56,680 nt of DNA from CAZLQF01 sp964561545 (GTDB lineage: Bacteria; Bacteroidota; Bacteroidia; CAILMK01; CAYYUA01), in NCBI GenBank assembly GCA_964561545.1, contig CAZLQF010000017.1, positions 1-56,680 of the forward strand, given 5' to 3'. Shown one piece after another: positions 26,479-35,033 of the stretch. Every line of letters starts with the position of its first letter. The stretch's first letter is position 1. Under the pieces are notes generated by a model that ran no database searches, was not told where the DNA came from, and worked only from the letters and a program-made list of their open reading frames with translations. The position numbers and the translations under genes are program-made.

Positions 26479-28653
26479 ATGCAAAAGGAGCAGGTTTTTC
26501 TAATAAAAAATTTCTTCTGCTTAGGCCGTGGTATCATTTCATATTTGGATATAAGGGTTGGGATTATCATCCTTTGTTTATTTACTGTCTTAGATCATAC
26601 CCAAGGTCAGGATCGAATAAAATCGCTCTCCTCAGAAGAATACGAAGCTATTAAATCCCGGATTGAGCCATTTATTGAAAATAATTTACCTCAGGTAACA
26701 GAAGACCTTTCAAAAGGAGATACAGCCAATCTACCAAGATTGTATGATTTACAAGAAGAAGATTCCACCCTTATTGATGCCGATCAAAACCTCCTAAATG
26801 CCAAACGCAAACAATTAAAAGAAGACATAGGGCTACAGCTAAGGGGCAATTACCTTGAAAATTTAGAGCAAGGGGTGGTTGATGTTCAGAGCGGTGGATT
26901 TTATAAAAGAAGAGCACAATTAGGGTTAAAATGGGACCTCTTAAAAAACGGATTCCTTGACAATAAATATGACGCCAAAGCGCTAAAAAATGAGTTGATA
27001 ATCAATAAGTTTCAACAGGAACAAGAGATTAAAAAAGAATCTTACAGCCGGTTGTTTAACACCATTATATACACCTTTAACAAAGCTAAAACTGAAAAGC
27101 TTGAACAACGGAAGGCCATCCTGGATCGAAGAGTGGATTTTCAGCGCAAGCTCTTTAATTATAACATGGTGCTATGGGATGAGGTGGTAGAAACCATATC
27201 CAAGAAATCAGAGACCCAAAACATGTTGAAAAACAATCAAAATTACAACGAGGGGATCCAAACCAATGTCAACAAAGATATTGATGCCAAAGCTTTACCA
27301 GTAATCGATATAGATGTAGAAAAAGTGGTTGACGATATCCGGAATGAAAGCGTAAAGGATAGCCTTGTTGAACTCAAAGCAGAAAATCTGGAACATCAAT
27401 ACCATCCTTTAACCGATGTATCGCTTTCAACCTTTTTGAGGTACAACATTTACAACAATCCCGACCTCTACGTTGACGAGGCTGGCAATACTTCCCCTTC
27501 AAGGGATTTTTTCTCCTTTGGGCTTTCTTTTGGAATCCCCATCCCTTTTGGATTTGATAACAATAAAGAAGTACAGCAAGCGAAGGTTGAAAAATTTGAG
27601 GCCAAGCAAGACAAAAATTCATTAAATGACCTTAAAGAGGCCTTAAATTATTATTACGAGTACCAATATGGCCTGAACCAATACATAGAATTTTATCATA
27701 AAAGGAAAAAGCTACAAGAGCAAATAAGGCAAGAACAAACAAAGAAAACCATTCAGGATGGTAACTATAGTTCCATGAAAACCTTAAGGCTCATGGAAAA
27801 CCTTTCAGCAGTGGACTTTGAACTTTATGACATTCAGCAAAAAATCTACCTCAAGCTATTAAATATCTATACATTTCTGGACGATTACAAAATCAATGAA
27901 GTTGTAGACCCTATTGATCTTGAAAACATGGTGGAGCAATCTAAAACCGAACGCTCCTTATATGTTTGGTCTTCAGGTTTTGAGCAGTATGAGAATGACT
28001 ATTTGATTGATTTTTTATCGGACAACCGTATCAAGCAAATAATGCTCTCCCTGGGACCTCAAGACCGGGTTTTGGATAAAGCCAAATCTTTTATCCCTCA
28101 AGCAAAGGATAGTGGTATCAATGTAGAAATCATGATCGGCAACAACAACTTGATGTACAAAAACAAGCGAAACAAGCTCAAAACCTTCATTGAGGAATCT
28201 GCTGAGCTGGGTGTAGATGGCGTTCATCTGGATGTAGAACCTCATACCATTGATGCATGGGATGAGAAGCGTGAAACATTCCTGGACTTGTTCATTCAAA
28301 TGGCTGAATATGCTGGCCAGGTGGCCGATGCTAACGATGTTCGTCTTGGCATCTCCATACCGCTTTTTTATGACAAATCTGTGCTAAATGCGATTTATCC
28401 TCATTGCGACCAAGTATTCTTAATGGCTTATAAGCAGAAAGATGTGGATTATCTGGAGCGTAAGATAGTTAATGAACTCGAGGTCAAGCAAGACAAAACT
28501 GTTATTGCGCTGAGGCCTGAAGATTTTAAGGATCAATATGCCCTTGAAAATTTTATGGTGGAATTGTTCAACAGTACCAATATCAATGAATATGCCTGGC
28601 ATGATTTAGAAGGCTTGATGAACCTTCAACAGGGAAATGATGGAGCAAATTAA
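26479..28653 (+). CDS. TolC-like outer-membrane export protein fused to a TIM-barrel glycosidase-like domain
   Basis: 724 aa from ATG 26479; an in-frame TTG at 26455 would add 8 residues. A signal/anchor segment (VGIIILCLFTVLDHTQGQ) is followed by a coiled-coil-rich TolC-type efflux region, about 60-480. It has two halves with long amphipathic helices such as LGLKWDLLKNGFLDNKYDAK and the second-half strand FFSFGLSFGIPIPFGFDNNK. Then comes a C-terminal alpha/beta barrel, about 490-724: SLYVWSSGFEQYENDY, LGVDGVHLDVEPHTIDAWDE (acid pair as in GH18-type barrels), RLGISIPLFYD, DQVFLMAYKQ. The fusion and its operon with an HlyD adaptor suggest polysaccharide export with in-channel trimming. The enzyme activity is inferred only. 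Confidence 0.75.
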   Translation: MQKEQVFLIKNFFCLGRGIISYLDIRVGIIILCLFTVLDHTQGQDRIKSLSSEEYEAIKSRIEPFIENNLPQVTEDLSKGDTANLPRLYDLQEEDSTLIDADQNLLNAKRKQLKEDIGLQLRGNYLENLEQGVVDVQSGGFYKRRAQLGLKWDLLKNGFLDNKYDAKALKNELIINKFQQEQEIKKESYSRLFNTIIYTFNKAKTEKLEQRKAILDRRVDFQRKLFNYNMVLWDEVVETISKKSETQNMLKNNQNYNEGIQTNVNKDIDAKALPVIDIDVEKVVDDIRNESVKDSLVELKAENLEHQYHPLTDVSLSTFLRYNIYNNPDLYVDEAGNTSPSRDFFSFGLSFGIPIPFGFDNNKEVQQAKVEKFEAKQDKNSLNDLKEALNYYYEYQYGLNQYIEFYHKRKKLQEQIRQEQTKKTIQDGNYSSMKTLRLMENLSAVDFELYDIQQKIYLKLLNIYTFLDDYKINEVVDPIDLENMVEQSKTERSLYVWSSGFEQYENDYLIDFLSDNRIKQIMLSLGPQDRVLDKAKSFIPQAKDSGINVEIMIGNNNLMYKNKRNKLKTFIEESAELGVDGVHLDVEPHTIDAWDEKRETFLDLFIQMAEYAGQVADANDVRLGISIPLFYDKSVLNAIYPHCDQVFLMAYKQKDVDYLERKIVNELEVKQDKTVIALRPEDFKDQYALENFMVELFNSTNINEYAWHDLEGLMNLQQGNDGAN

Positions 28654-28658
28654 TTGTT

Positions 28659-29747
28659 ATGAAAAGTTCTCAATTTAGTAGAAAGCCAAAATCTGAGGAA
28701 TTTCAACACGAAAAACCTGCCATTCGTAAAAATAAGTTCAATTGGGGCATTGTTATTTATGCATCAATTGTAATCATACTCTTGTTTTTTGTTGTAAAGT
28801 TTTTAATCAATGAAGTGCTCTTCGTGAGTGCAGAAGGGCAGGTGCTTTACAAAAAGTTGGACGTTCAATTACCGGCTGATGTGCAGCTATTAGAAATCTA
28901 TGAATCAGAGGGTAATAAAATTAATGCAGGAGATACCCTTTTTGGGTATATGTGGAGCGAAGCATTCAATCCTTTTAAAGGGAATACCTCAAATTTTGAC
29001 TTGGCTCAAAGTGATAAAATTGATCCGGAATGGATCCAAAAAGAATCCGCCAGGGTCTTGAAGGACATTGAACAATTACGAATAGACAACCAAAAAAATA
29101 GAGACCTTCTGGAAATGTACCAGAAACGAATGAAGAAAGTAGAAGAGGGGGTTTACCTAAACGTTTATACGGTGGATCAGCTTGATCAAATCAAGGAAAA
29201 AATCAGAACGCTGAAAGCAAATATCAGATCTAATTACGCAGAGGTTAGGTACCTAAGAAAATACATTGATCAACTTAATGAAAAAAAAGAACAAAAGCAA
29301 GCTAAAAACAGCTTGATAAGTTCACAGCAATATCGGTTTAACCGCGATACCATTCAAAAATATGCAGAATTTTACCAGGCTCCCATGGGAGGGGCTTTAA
29401 CCAGTGTATATAAAAATGATTTTGAAGTAGCTGGTTCATCGGAAAAAATCATGGCCATTTACAAGAAAAAGGAAATTATAATCAGAGCTTATTTTAATCA
29501 GGAAGACCTTGAATACGTTAATAAAGGGGACCAGGTTAAAATCCAATTTCCCGATGGTTCCGAAAGCGAAGGAAAAATTGAACGATTTTACCGCTCTACT
29601 TATGAATTACCAAAAGAATTTCAACAAAAGAATGAACCTACCCAGCGAAGAATAGCTGCAGATATAAAGCCTCTTAAAAAAGAAAAACTTGGTGACTGGA
29701 AAACTTATTACAAAATGAGTGTAAAAGTTACCAAGCGGGTATATTAA
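28659..29747 (+). CDS. HlyD-family membrane fusion (adaptor) protein
   Basis: 362 aa. A basic cytoplasmic tail (1-27), one transmembrane helix (about 28-50), the first half of a lipoyl-like domain (EGQVLYKKLDVQLPADVQLL, EGNKINAGDTLF), and a coiled-coil hairpin (about 125-215, rich in Lys/Glu/Gln). The second beta half is GGALTSVYKN, IIRAYFNQEDLEYVNKGDQVKIQFPDG. It would bridge the inner membrane to the TolC-like partner, whose gene ends 5 bp upstream. The neighbouring glycosyltransferase suggests a polysaccharide rather than a drug as cargo. Confidence 0.82.
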   Translation: MKSSQFSRKPKSEEFQHEKPAIRKNKFNWGIVIYASIVIILLFFVVKFLINEVLFVSAEGQVLYKKLDVQLPADVQLLEIYESEGNKINAGDTLFGYMWSEAFNPFKGNTSNFDLAQSDKIDPEWIQKESARVLKDIEQLRIDNQKNRDLLEMYQKRMKKVEEGVYLNVYTVDQLDQIKEKIRTLKANIRSNYAEVRYLRKYIDQLNEKKEQKQAKNSLISSQQYRFNRDTIQKYAEFYQAPMGGALTSVYKNDFEVAGSSEKIMAIYKKKEIIIRAYFNQEDLEYVNKGDQVKIQFPDGSESEGKIERFYRSTYELPKEFQQKNEPTQRRIAADIKPLKKEKLGDWKTYYKMSVKVTKRVY

Positions 29748-30193
29748 AAAGCTGACTCAATTTCAAATTTTGCCTAAATACCATGTTTAACTAGTTTGGC
29801 TAACTGGCACATAGCCACTATTTAACTCTATTGATGGCCTCAATTGCTTTAAGGGTAGGGGCGGATTTCAAGTATTGCTAACCTATATGATCAAGTGAAG
29901 CATTTGGGATCTTGCAATGGAAGACGGTGCAATTTAAACCTGATTATCGAAACTATTTTGGATGTTTGCTTATTCCATAAATTGAATGCGTCCATATTTT
30001 CATAAGCTTTTAAAACCGGTAGCTTATGATCTTATTAGTTGATAACCAAACTCTAAAAATGCCTTTAGTCTTAACTTGTCAACAGGGCCTTTTGTGGAAA
30101 ATAGATCACCTGTCTTCAAAAAAGCAAAAAAAATTAGTATAGATTATCCGGGGTGTAATTTTATTTCTTTTTCGTTTGTATTGGAATTATTTT
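29748..30193. other. Long spacer inside the polysaccharide cluster
   Basis: About 450 bp without a coding segment. A perfect 8-bp inverted repeat CATAAGCT/AGCTTATG (30001-30008 and 30021-30028, 12-nt loop) lacks a T-tract and may be an operator or part of a leader. The spacer separates the exporter genes from the regulator and synthase genes, which appear to start from their own promoter. Confidence 0.45.
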
Positions 30194-30201
30194 TATATTT
30201 G
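30194..30201 (+). promoter_or_regulatory. -7 element upstream of the pseudo-receiver gene
   Basis: TATATTTG is a perfect TAnnTTTG element. TTTG at 30175-30178 lies only 15 bases upstream, shorter than the usual 19, so the -33 box is doubtful. The ATG at 30251 is about 50 bases downstream. Confidence 0.4.
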
Positions 30202-30250
30202 CATTTTTTAACGTTTTAAAAAGTTACTGCAAAAGGGTAAATGTTTTTAA

Positions 30251-30610
30251 ATGGAAAGTGTTCATCAAAATGGTAAGAAAAACGGAGAAGCCTTACATTA
30301 TGGCAACCTTAAGTTCGCCATAGTCGAGGATAAGAAAGATTGGGATTTAAGTGGTATTAATTCTTACGATGCTGTCATTATTACCAAAACCAAACCTGTT
30401 TTTGTTCAAAATATGGTTCAAAAGATCAGGACAAGTAAAGCGGAAAACATTTTTCTAAAACCGATTTTTGTAATTGGTGAAGTTGATGACCTGGATCGAA
30501 CCACCCGATGTTTAATTGATGGTAACCTTGCATCCAAAAACAACCTAATGTATGCATCCGAAACTGTAAATGCTATTAAGAATAAAATAGATAATTTAGA
30601 TAAGGATTGA
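30251..30610 (+). CDS. Small pseudo-receiver-like protein
   Basis: 119 aa. A compact alternating strand/helix pattern, LKFAIVEDKKDW then YDAVIITKTKP, FVQNMVQKIRTSK and IFLKPIFVIGEVDD, resembles a response-regulator receiver fold. However, the acidic pocket and phospho-acceptor Asp in the expected DLxMP context are absent. It lies 24 bp upstream of the REC-TackOD1 regulator and was probably once one part of the same signalling protein or acts as its partner. No homologue is recognised with certainty. Confidence 0.55.
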   Translation: MESVHQNGKKNGEALHYGNLKFAIVEDKKDWDLSGINSYDAVIITKTKPVFVQNMVQKIRTSKAENIFLKPIFVIGEVDDLDRTTRCLIDGNLASKNNLMYASETVNAIKNKIDNLDKD

Positions 30611-30634
30611 AAGAATGTAAATAATTATTAGGTC

Positions 30635-32083
30635 ATGAAAATAAATACGATCATCGTTGATGACGATGAGATGTCCAGGAAAATACTTGCAAATTTAGTT
30701 GAGGAAAATGAATACCTCAACTTAATGGGCCAAGCTCAGGATGCCCAAGAGGCTTTTGATTTAATCAAAGCCAATCAGGTAAATTTAATCTTTTTGGATA
30801 TAGTCATGCCGAGTATGAGCGGCTTGGATTTTCTAAATGCCCTTAATCAGAAACCTTACATCATCCTGACTACTTCTTATAAGGAATATGCCCTTGATGC
30901 TTTTGAATACGATGTCAATGATTACATGGTGAAACCCGTTAAATCAGAACGGTTTGAAAAAGCTGTTAACAAAATTATTGATAAATTTCACACCGATCGA
31001 GGGATACCCTCAAACTTTGAAGAATATGTTATAACCAATGCTCTTAAATATTTATATACAAGAGGTGAGGAGTTTTTAACGCCTAAAGCCAACCGCTACT
31101 CAAAAATCGGTTATTCTTATCCCATTATTTCTACGCACTTCAACTATGAAAATGAACACAAAGTACTGGACGTGTTAAATCTGGCTCAAAATGAAGGGCT
31201 TATAGAGGGGCATTTTGAAGAAGCCATTTACCTATGTGCGAATTGTTATGAAGGGTTTATCCATTACCGGGAGGTATGTCCGAAATGTACTTCATCGAAT
31301 TTACATTCTGAAGATTTGGTGCATCATTTCCCCTGCGCCTATATTGGACCGTTTTCAGATTTTACTTCTGGACGGGATGCCAATGAACTTCGCTGTCCCA
31401 AATGTGATCGTTCACTAAAGCATATTGGAGTTGATTATGACAAACCTTCTTTAATTTACAATTGCAATAATTGCAATCACAAGTTTCAGGATGTTTTTGT
31501 TAAGGCGCGTTGTCTTTCATGCGGAACTGATATGGAAGTAGAACACCTCACCAAAAAGATAATTCACAATTACCAGATAACCAATAAAGGCGTTGAAGTA
31601 GCCAAATCTAACACCGCTTTTACTACCACAGTGAACCAGGATGAGAAAGTTCCTGGAAGCGTTGATTTAGAGACCTTCACCCTTATGCTTAAATATGAGA
31701 TTAAACGTAAGGAAATAGCTGATTTTGATAGCAATATGGCCTATATCTATTTGGCCAATCAATATCAATTATTCAATGATTTAGATCGCGAAGAAAGGAA
31801 ATCCATCCTTACACTCATAGTTGATGCTATTAAACATAACATTAGTAGTTCGGATATTGTGACTTTTAAAACACAATCTACCATTTTATTTTCCCTTACC
31901 GAAACCAATAAGGAAGAAGCCAATCAGGTGGTAAAAGCCATTGTAGATTCACTCAAAACCACGCTTCAAAAGCATTACCCTGAATTTAAACCAAAAATAA
32001 GCTATGGGGTTAAGCCAATTCAAAACAAAGATGATCATACTGAGCAATTAAATGAGTTAACCAAGCCTATTACAAGTGGATAG
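30635..32083 (+). CDS. Response regulator: REC, TackOD1 zinc-ribbon, degenerate GGDEF
   Basis: 482 aa. Receiver domain 1-115 with D9/D10/D11, phospho-acceptor D55 in IFLDIVMPSMSG, T79/T80 and K100, all intact. Region 200-300 has paired cysteines at 201/204, 215/218, 254/257, 277/280 and 293/296, plus C234 in HHFPCAYIGP and the HIGVDYDKP motif. This is the pattern of the TackOD1 metal-binding output domain. Residues about 344-462 match a GGDEF fold (SSDIVTF, LFSLTETNKEEAN, KISYGVKP), but KTQST replaces the catalytic GGDEF motif, so it should not make c-di-GMP. Its 3' end overlaps the glycosyltransferase start by 8 nt. Confidence 0.8.
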   Translation: MKINTIIVDDDEMSRKILANLVEENEYLNLMGQAQDAQEAFDLIKANQVNLIFLDIVMPSMSGLDFLNALNQKPYIILTTSYKEYALDAFEYDVNDYMVKPVKSERFEKAVNKIIDKFHTDRGIPSNFEEYVITNALKYLYTRGEEFLTPKANRYSKIGYSYPIISTHFNYENEHKVLDVLNLAQNEGLIEGHFEEAIYLCANCYEGFIHYREVCPKCTSSNLHSEDLVHHFPCAYIGPFSDFTSGRDANELRCPKCDRSLKHIGVDYDKPSLIYNCNNCNHKFQDVFVKARCLSCGTDMEVEHLTKKIIHNYQITNKGVEVAKSNTAFTTTVNQDEKVPGSVDLETFTLMLKYEIKRKEIADFDSNMAYIYLANQYQLFNDLDREERKSILTLIVDAIKHNISSSDIVTFKTQSTILFSLTETNKEEANQVVKAIVDSLKTTLQKHYPEFKPKISYGVKPIQNKDDHTEQLNELTKPITSG

Positions 32084-33383
32084 TTTTTTAACAAGCTTTG
32101 TAGAATTTTGGGCAAACTTATCCGGTGTTAAGTTCCTGCGAATTTTTTGGATATTCTTTATTTTTGAATTTACCCGTTATTTGCTTTTGGACTACATTAT
32201 ATTGGTCATTTACAATATTGACCGGTATTTTAATAGAAGTTCCAAACAGCAAGCTCAGGATCAATTGTTCATTGAAAAGCCACTCGTTTCAATTATCGTA
32301 CCTGGCAAGAATGAGGGACAACATTTTTACAGGTTAACCAGAACCCTGGCAGAGCAAACTTACAGGAATTATGAGTTAATCGTAGTAGATGACGGATCTG
32401 ACGATAATACGGCTTTAATTGGAAGGGACCTTGAAAGAAGGGGCCATATAGATAAATTTTTTAGAAATGAAATCAGGGGAGGAAAGGCTTCAGGTGCTAA
32501 TCTTGCACTTAGGTATGCCAGGGGCAAGTTTATTGTTCATTTAGATGCGGATACCTCCCTCAACAATGATGCCCTCGAAAAGATCCTAACCCCCTTTTAT
32601 TATGATTACCGGGTTGGAGGTGTAGGGGGTAATGTGAAAGTGAGAAACCGCCAGGAATCATTAGCTACAGCGCTTCAAAGTATAGAATATTTAAAAACCA
32701 TTACCATTGGTCGAGTGGTTACTTCTTACCTTGGTATCTACCGGATTATTTCGGGAGCTTACGGGGCTTTTAGAAGAGAAGCATTAGACAGGGTAGAAGG
32801 CTACGACATTGGACCGGGTTTGGATGGTGACATTACCGTTAAAATTCGTAAAATTGGTTACAGGATATGGTTTGAACCTACTGCTGTTGGTCAGACGCAT
32901 GCGCCCACAACTTTTTACAAACTTTTGAACCAACGGCTTAGGTGGAGTAAATCCTTGATCAGGTTTCGATTGAGAAAACACAGGGATGTTTATTACCCCA
33001 ATCAGAATTTTAGCTTTTCAAACTTTTTATCCTTTCTCGAAAATTTTGTTTACAATGTAATACTGAACTTAGCCTGGTTTGCCTACTTTGGGGACATCAT
33101 GATCAACTTTACTGCTCAATTGCCTTACATCGCGCTCATGAATTACCTTCTATACATGGGTTCTAATTATTTCCAATTGGCAGCCATTGGCTTATTTGAC
33201 GGTGATTATAAGGAAAAATTTAAATTGGCTTTCTATGTGCCTTTGGTTCCCCTATATGTTGGTTTTTATATTCGCATTACAAGGACTGTAGGCTATTTTC
33301 AGGAATTGTTCTTTAAAACCTCTTATGATGATCCCTGGAATCCACCCAAAACTTCCCAATTTGCCAAAGAAATGCGGATTTAA
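32076..33383 (+). CDS. Processive family 2 glycosyltransferase (polysaccharide synthase)
   Basis: 435 aa membrane enzyme. N-terminal helices (about 20-47), a cytosolic GT-A domain with VVDDGSDDN (D105/D106), HLDADT (157-159), LDGD (250-252) and the processivity motif QRLRW (Q286, R289, W290), then C-terminal helices (about 310-410). These are the D, D, D, QxxRW residues of cellulose, hyaluronan and PgaC-type synthases. There is no PilZ domain. The start codon is GTG 32076, inside the end of the regulator gene, suggesting translational coupling. The polymer made is unknown. Confidence 0.9.
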   Translation: MDSFLTSFVEFWANLSGVKFLRIFWIFFIFEFTRYLLLDYIILVIYNIDRYFNRSSKQQAQDQLFIEKPLVSIIVPGKNEGQHFYRLTRTLAEQTYRNYELIVVDDGSDDNTALIGRDLERRGHIDKFFRNEIRGGKASGANLALRYARGKFIVHLDADTSLNNDALEKILTPFYYDYRVGGVGGNVKVRNRQESLATALQSIEYLKTITIGRVVTSYLGIYRIISGAYGAFRREALDRVEGYDIGPGLDGDITVKIRKIGYRIWFEPTAVGQTHAPTTFYKLLNQRLRWSKSLIRFRLRKHRDVYYPNQNFSFSNFLSFLENFVYNVILNLAWFAYFGDIMINFTAQLPYIALMNYLLYMGSNYFQLAAIGLFDGDYKEKFKLAFYVPLVPLYVGFYIRITRTVGYFQELFFKTSYDDPWNPPKTSQFAKEMRI

Positions 33384-33461
33384 TTAGTCGGTTTAGGCTG
33401 GTTTAAGTTCCCTAAAAATACCAATTTAGGCAATTCAGGATTAAAACCATATTTGATTAAC

Positions 33462-35030
33462 CTATAGGAAAAGCTTATAAGGCTTGCTACCCTGTTCGGC
33501 TTCGGATGATTCGTAATAATGTTGCTCAAGCGAAGATGCTATGATGCTGTTGGCCGTGATAATCAAATTGCCAAGTTCCTGGAAGTCCTTATTAGGGATA
33601 TAGCCATTGGTTTGGAAGCAATCCCATTGTTGCTTCCATTCAACCGTTTTCTGAAGCGCTCGCTTCAAAGTGCTTTTGTACCTGCGAATGGCTACGTAAT
33701 CTTGCATTAAATCGCCCAACGCTTTTTTTGTTGCCAAAATCCATTCCTGGTCAACCGAATTACTTGCTAAAGGTAAGCTATGATTTTTTGGTTCGTAATT
33801 GGACTTAATATTGCCCGAGTACGATTGATACTGAATATCCTCACAACTGAATTCGGCAAAAGCCACAGCCTCGAGCAGAGAATTGGAGGCCAATCGGTTG
33901 GCCCCGTGCAAGCCAGTGCAAGCGCATTCGCCTCCTGCATATAAGCCTGCAATGTCAGTCTTGCCTCGTTCATCTACAGCAATACCGCCACATTGGTAAT
34001 GAGCAGCAGGTACTACCGGGATCCAATCTTTTTCCATTTTAAGCCCAAGGTCTAAGCAGTGCCGGTATACATTTGGAAAGGATTGTTGTAGTTTGTCCGA
34101 ATCAATTTCGGTGGCATCCAGGAAAATATAGGTTGATTGTGTTGCTTCCATTTCCAGGTCAATGGACCTTGCTACCACATCGCGTGGTGCTAATTCGGCC
34201 CGTTCATCGTAATAGGGCATGAAACGCGACCCTTGCTGATTTCTGAGTAAAGCTCCACTTCCGCGAATTGCTTCCGTAATGAGCATCCTTTGTGCTTTGG
34301 AGGGATCGTTTAACGTGGTTGGATGAAATTGAAAATAAGCCATGTGCTGCAAACTTGCTCCTGCTTCCGAAGCCAATCCTATACCGTCCCCTGTGGCAAG
34401 TGCAGGATTGGTGGTGTGCGTGTATACCTGGCCTGATCCGCCTGTGGCTAAATACGTAATGGGTGCATCAATCAAATAGGATGTATTATTGGCCTCGTCA
34501 AGCACACCTATGCCTTGGCAAGCATTTGCTGCTTGATTGACCATTAGCTTAAAAGCAAAATGGTAGGGAAGCACTTTAATATTGGATTGATTGCTTACTT
34601 GATCGGCTAAACGTTCAATGATGACTTTGCCGGTGCTGTCTTTAAAGTGAAGAATGCGGTTACGGCTATGACCGCCTTCTTTACCAAGGTCTTTTTGTCC
34701 TTTTTCTGTGTAGTCAAACCTTACGCCCCACCTTTCCAGGTCTTCAATTACATGGGGTGCGCTTTTAACAACTTTTTCCACGATTCCTGGGTTACTGATT
34801 TTGTGGCCTGCTTCCAACGTATCTTCTATGTGAAGCGAAAAATGGTCATTCTGCAAGTCGGAAACAGCTGCGATACCCCCTTGCGCGTATCGGCTATTGG
34901 ATTCAGGCAGGTCTTCTTTGGTGATCAGCGTAATGTTGCTGTCAGGATAAGCCTCTGCCATTTTTTGAGCAAAAGCTAAACCGGCCAGTCCCGAACCTAC
35001 CACCGCGCAATCTGTGTAAATGGTTTCCAT
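33462..35030 (-). CDS. nadB: L-aspartate oxidase
   Basis: 522 aa flavoprotein oxidising L-aspartate to iminoaspartate, the first step of de novo NAD synthesis. FAD-binding VVGSGLAGLAFAQKM at the N-terminus, SRYAQGGIAAV, EGGHSRNRILHFKD (substrate-binding), ITYLATGGSGQVY, AHYQCGGIAVDERGKT, GLHGANRLASNSLLEAVAF. Full length. Encoded 3 bp after nadA on the same strand, so the two are a transcriptional unit. Confidence 0.96.
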   Translation of the reverse strand: METIYTDCAVVGSGLAGLAFAQKMAEAYPDSNITLITKEDLPESNSRYAQGGIAAVSDLQNDHFSLHIEDTLEAGHKISNPGIVEKVVKSAPHVIEDLERWGVRFDYTEKGQKDLGKEGGHSRNRILHFKDSTGKVIIERLADQVSNQSNIKVLPYHFAFKLMVNQAANACQGIGVLDEANNTSYLIDAPITYLATGGSGQVYTHTTNPALATGDGIGLASEAGASLQHMAYFQFHPTTLNDPSKAQRMLITEAIRGSGALLRNQQGSRFMPYYDERAELAPRDVVARSIDLEMEATQSTYIFLDATEIDSDKLQQSFPNVYRHCLDLGLKMEKDWIPVVPAAHYQCGGIAVDERGKTDIAGLYAGGECACTGLHGANRLASNSLLEAVAFAEFSCEDIQYQSYSGNIKSNYEPKNHSLPLASNSVDQEWILATKKALGDLMQDYVAIRRYKSTLKRALQKTVEWKQQWDCFQTNGYIPNKDFQELGNLIITANSIIASSLEQHYYESSEAEQGSKPYKLFL

Positions 35031-35033
35031 CGA

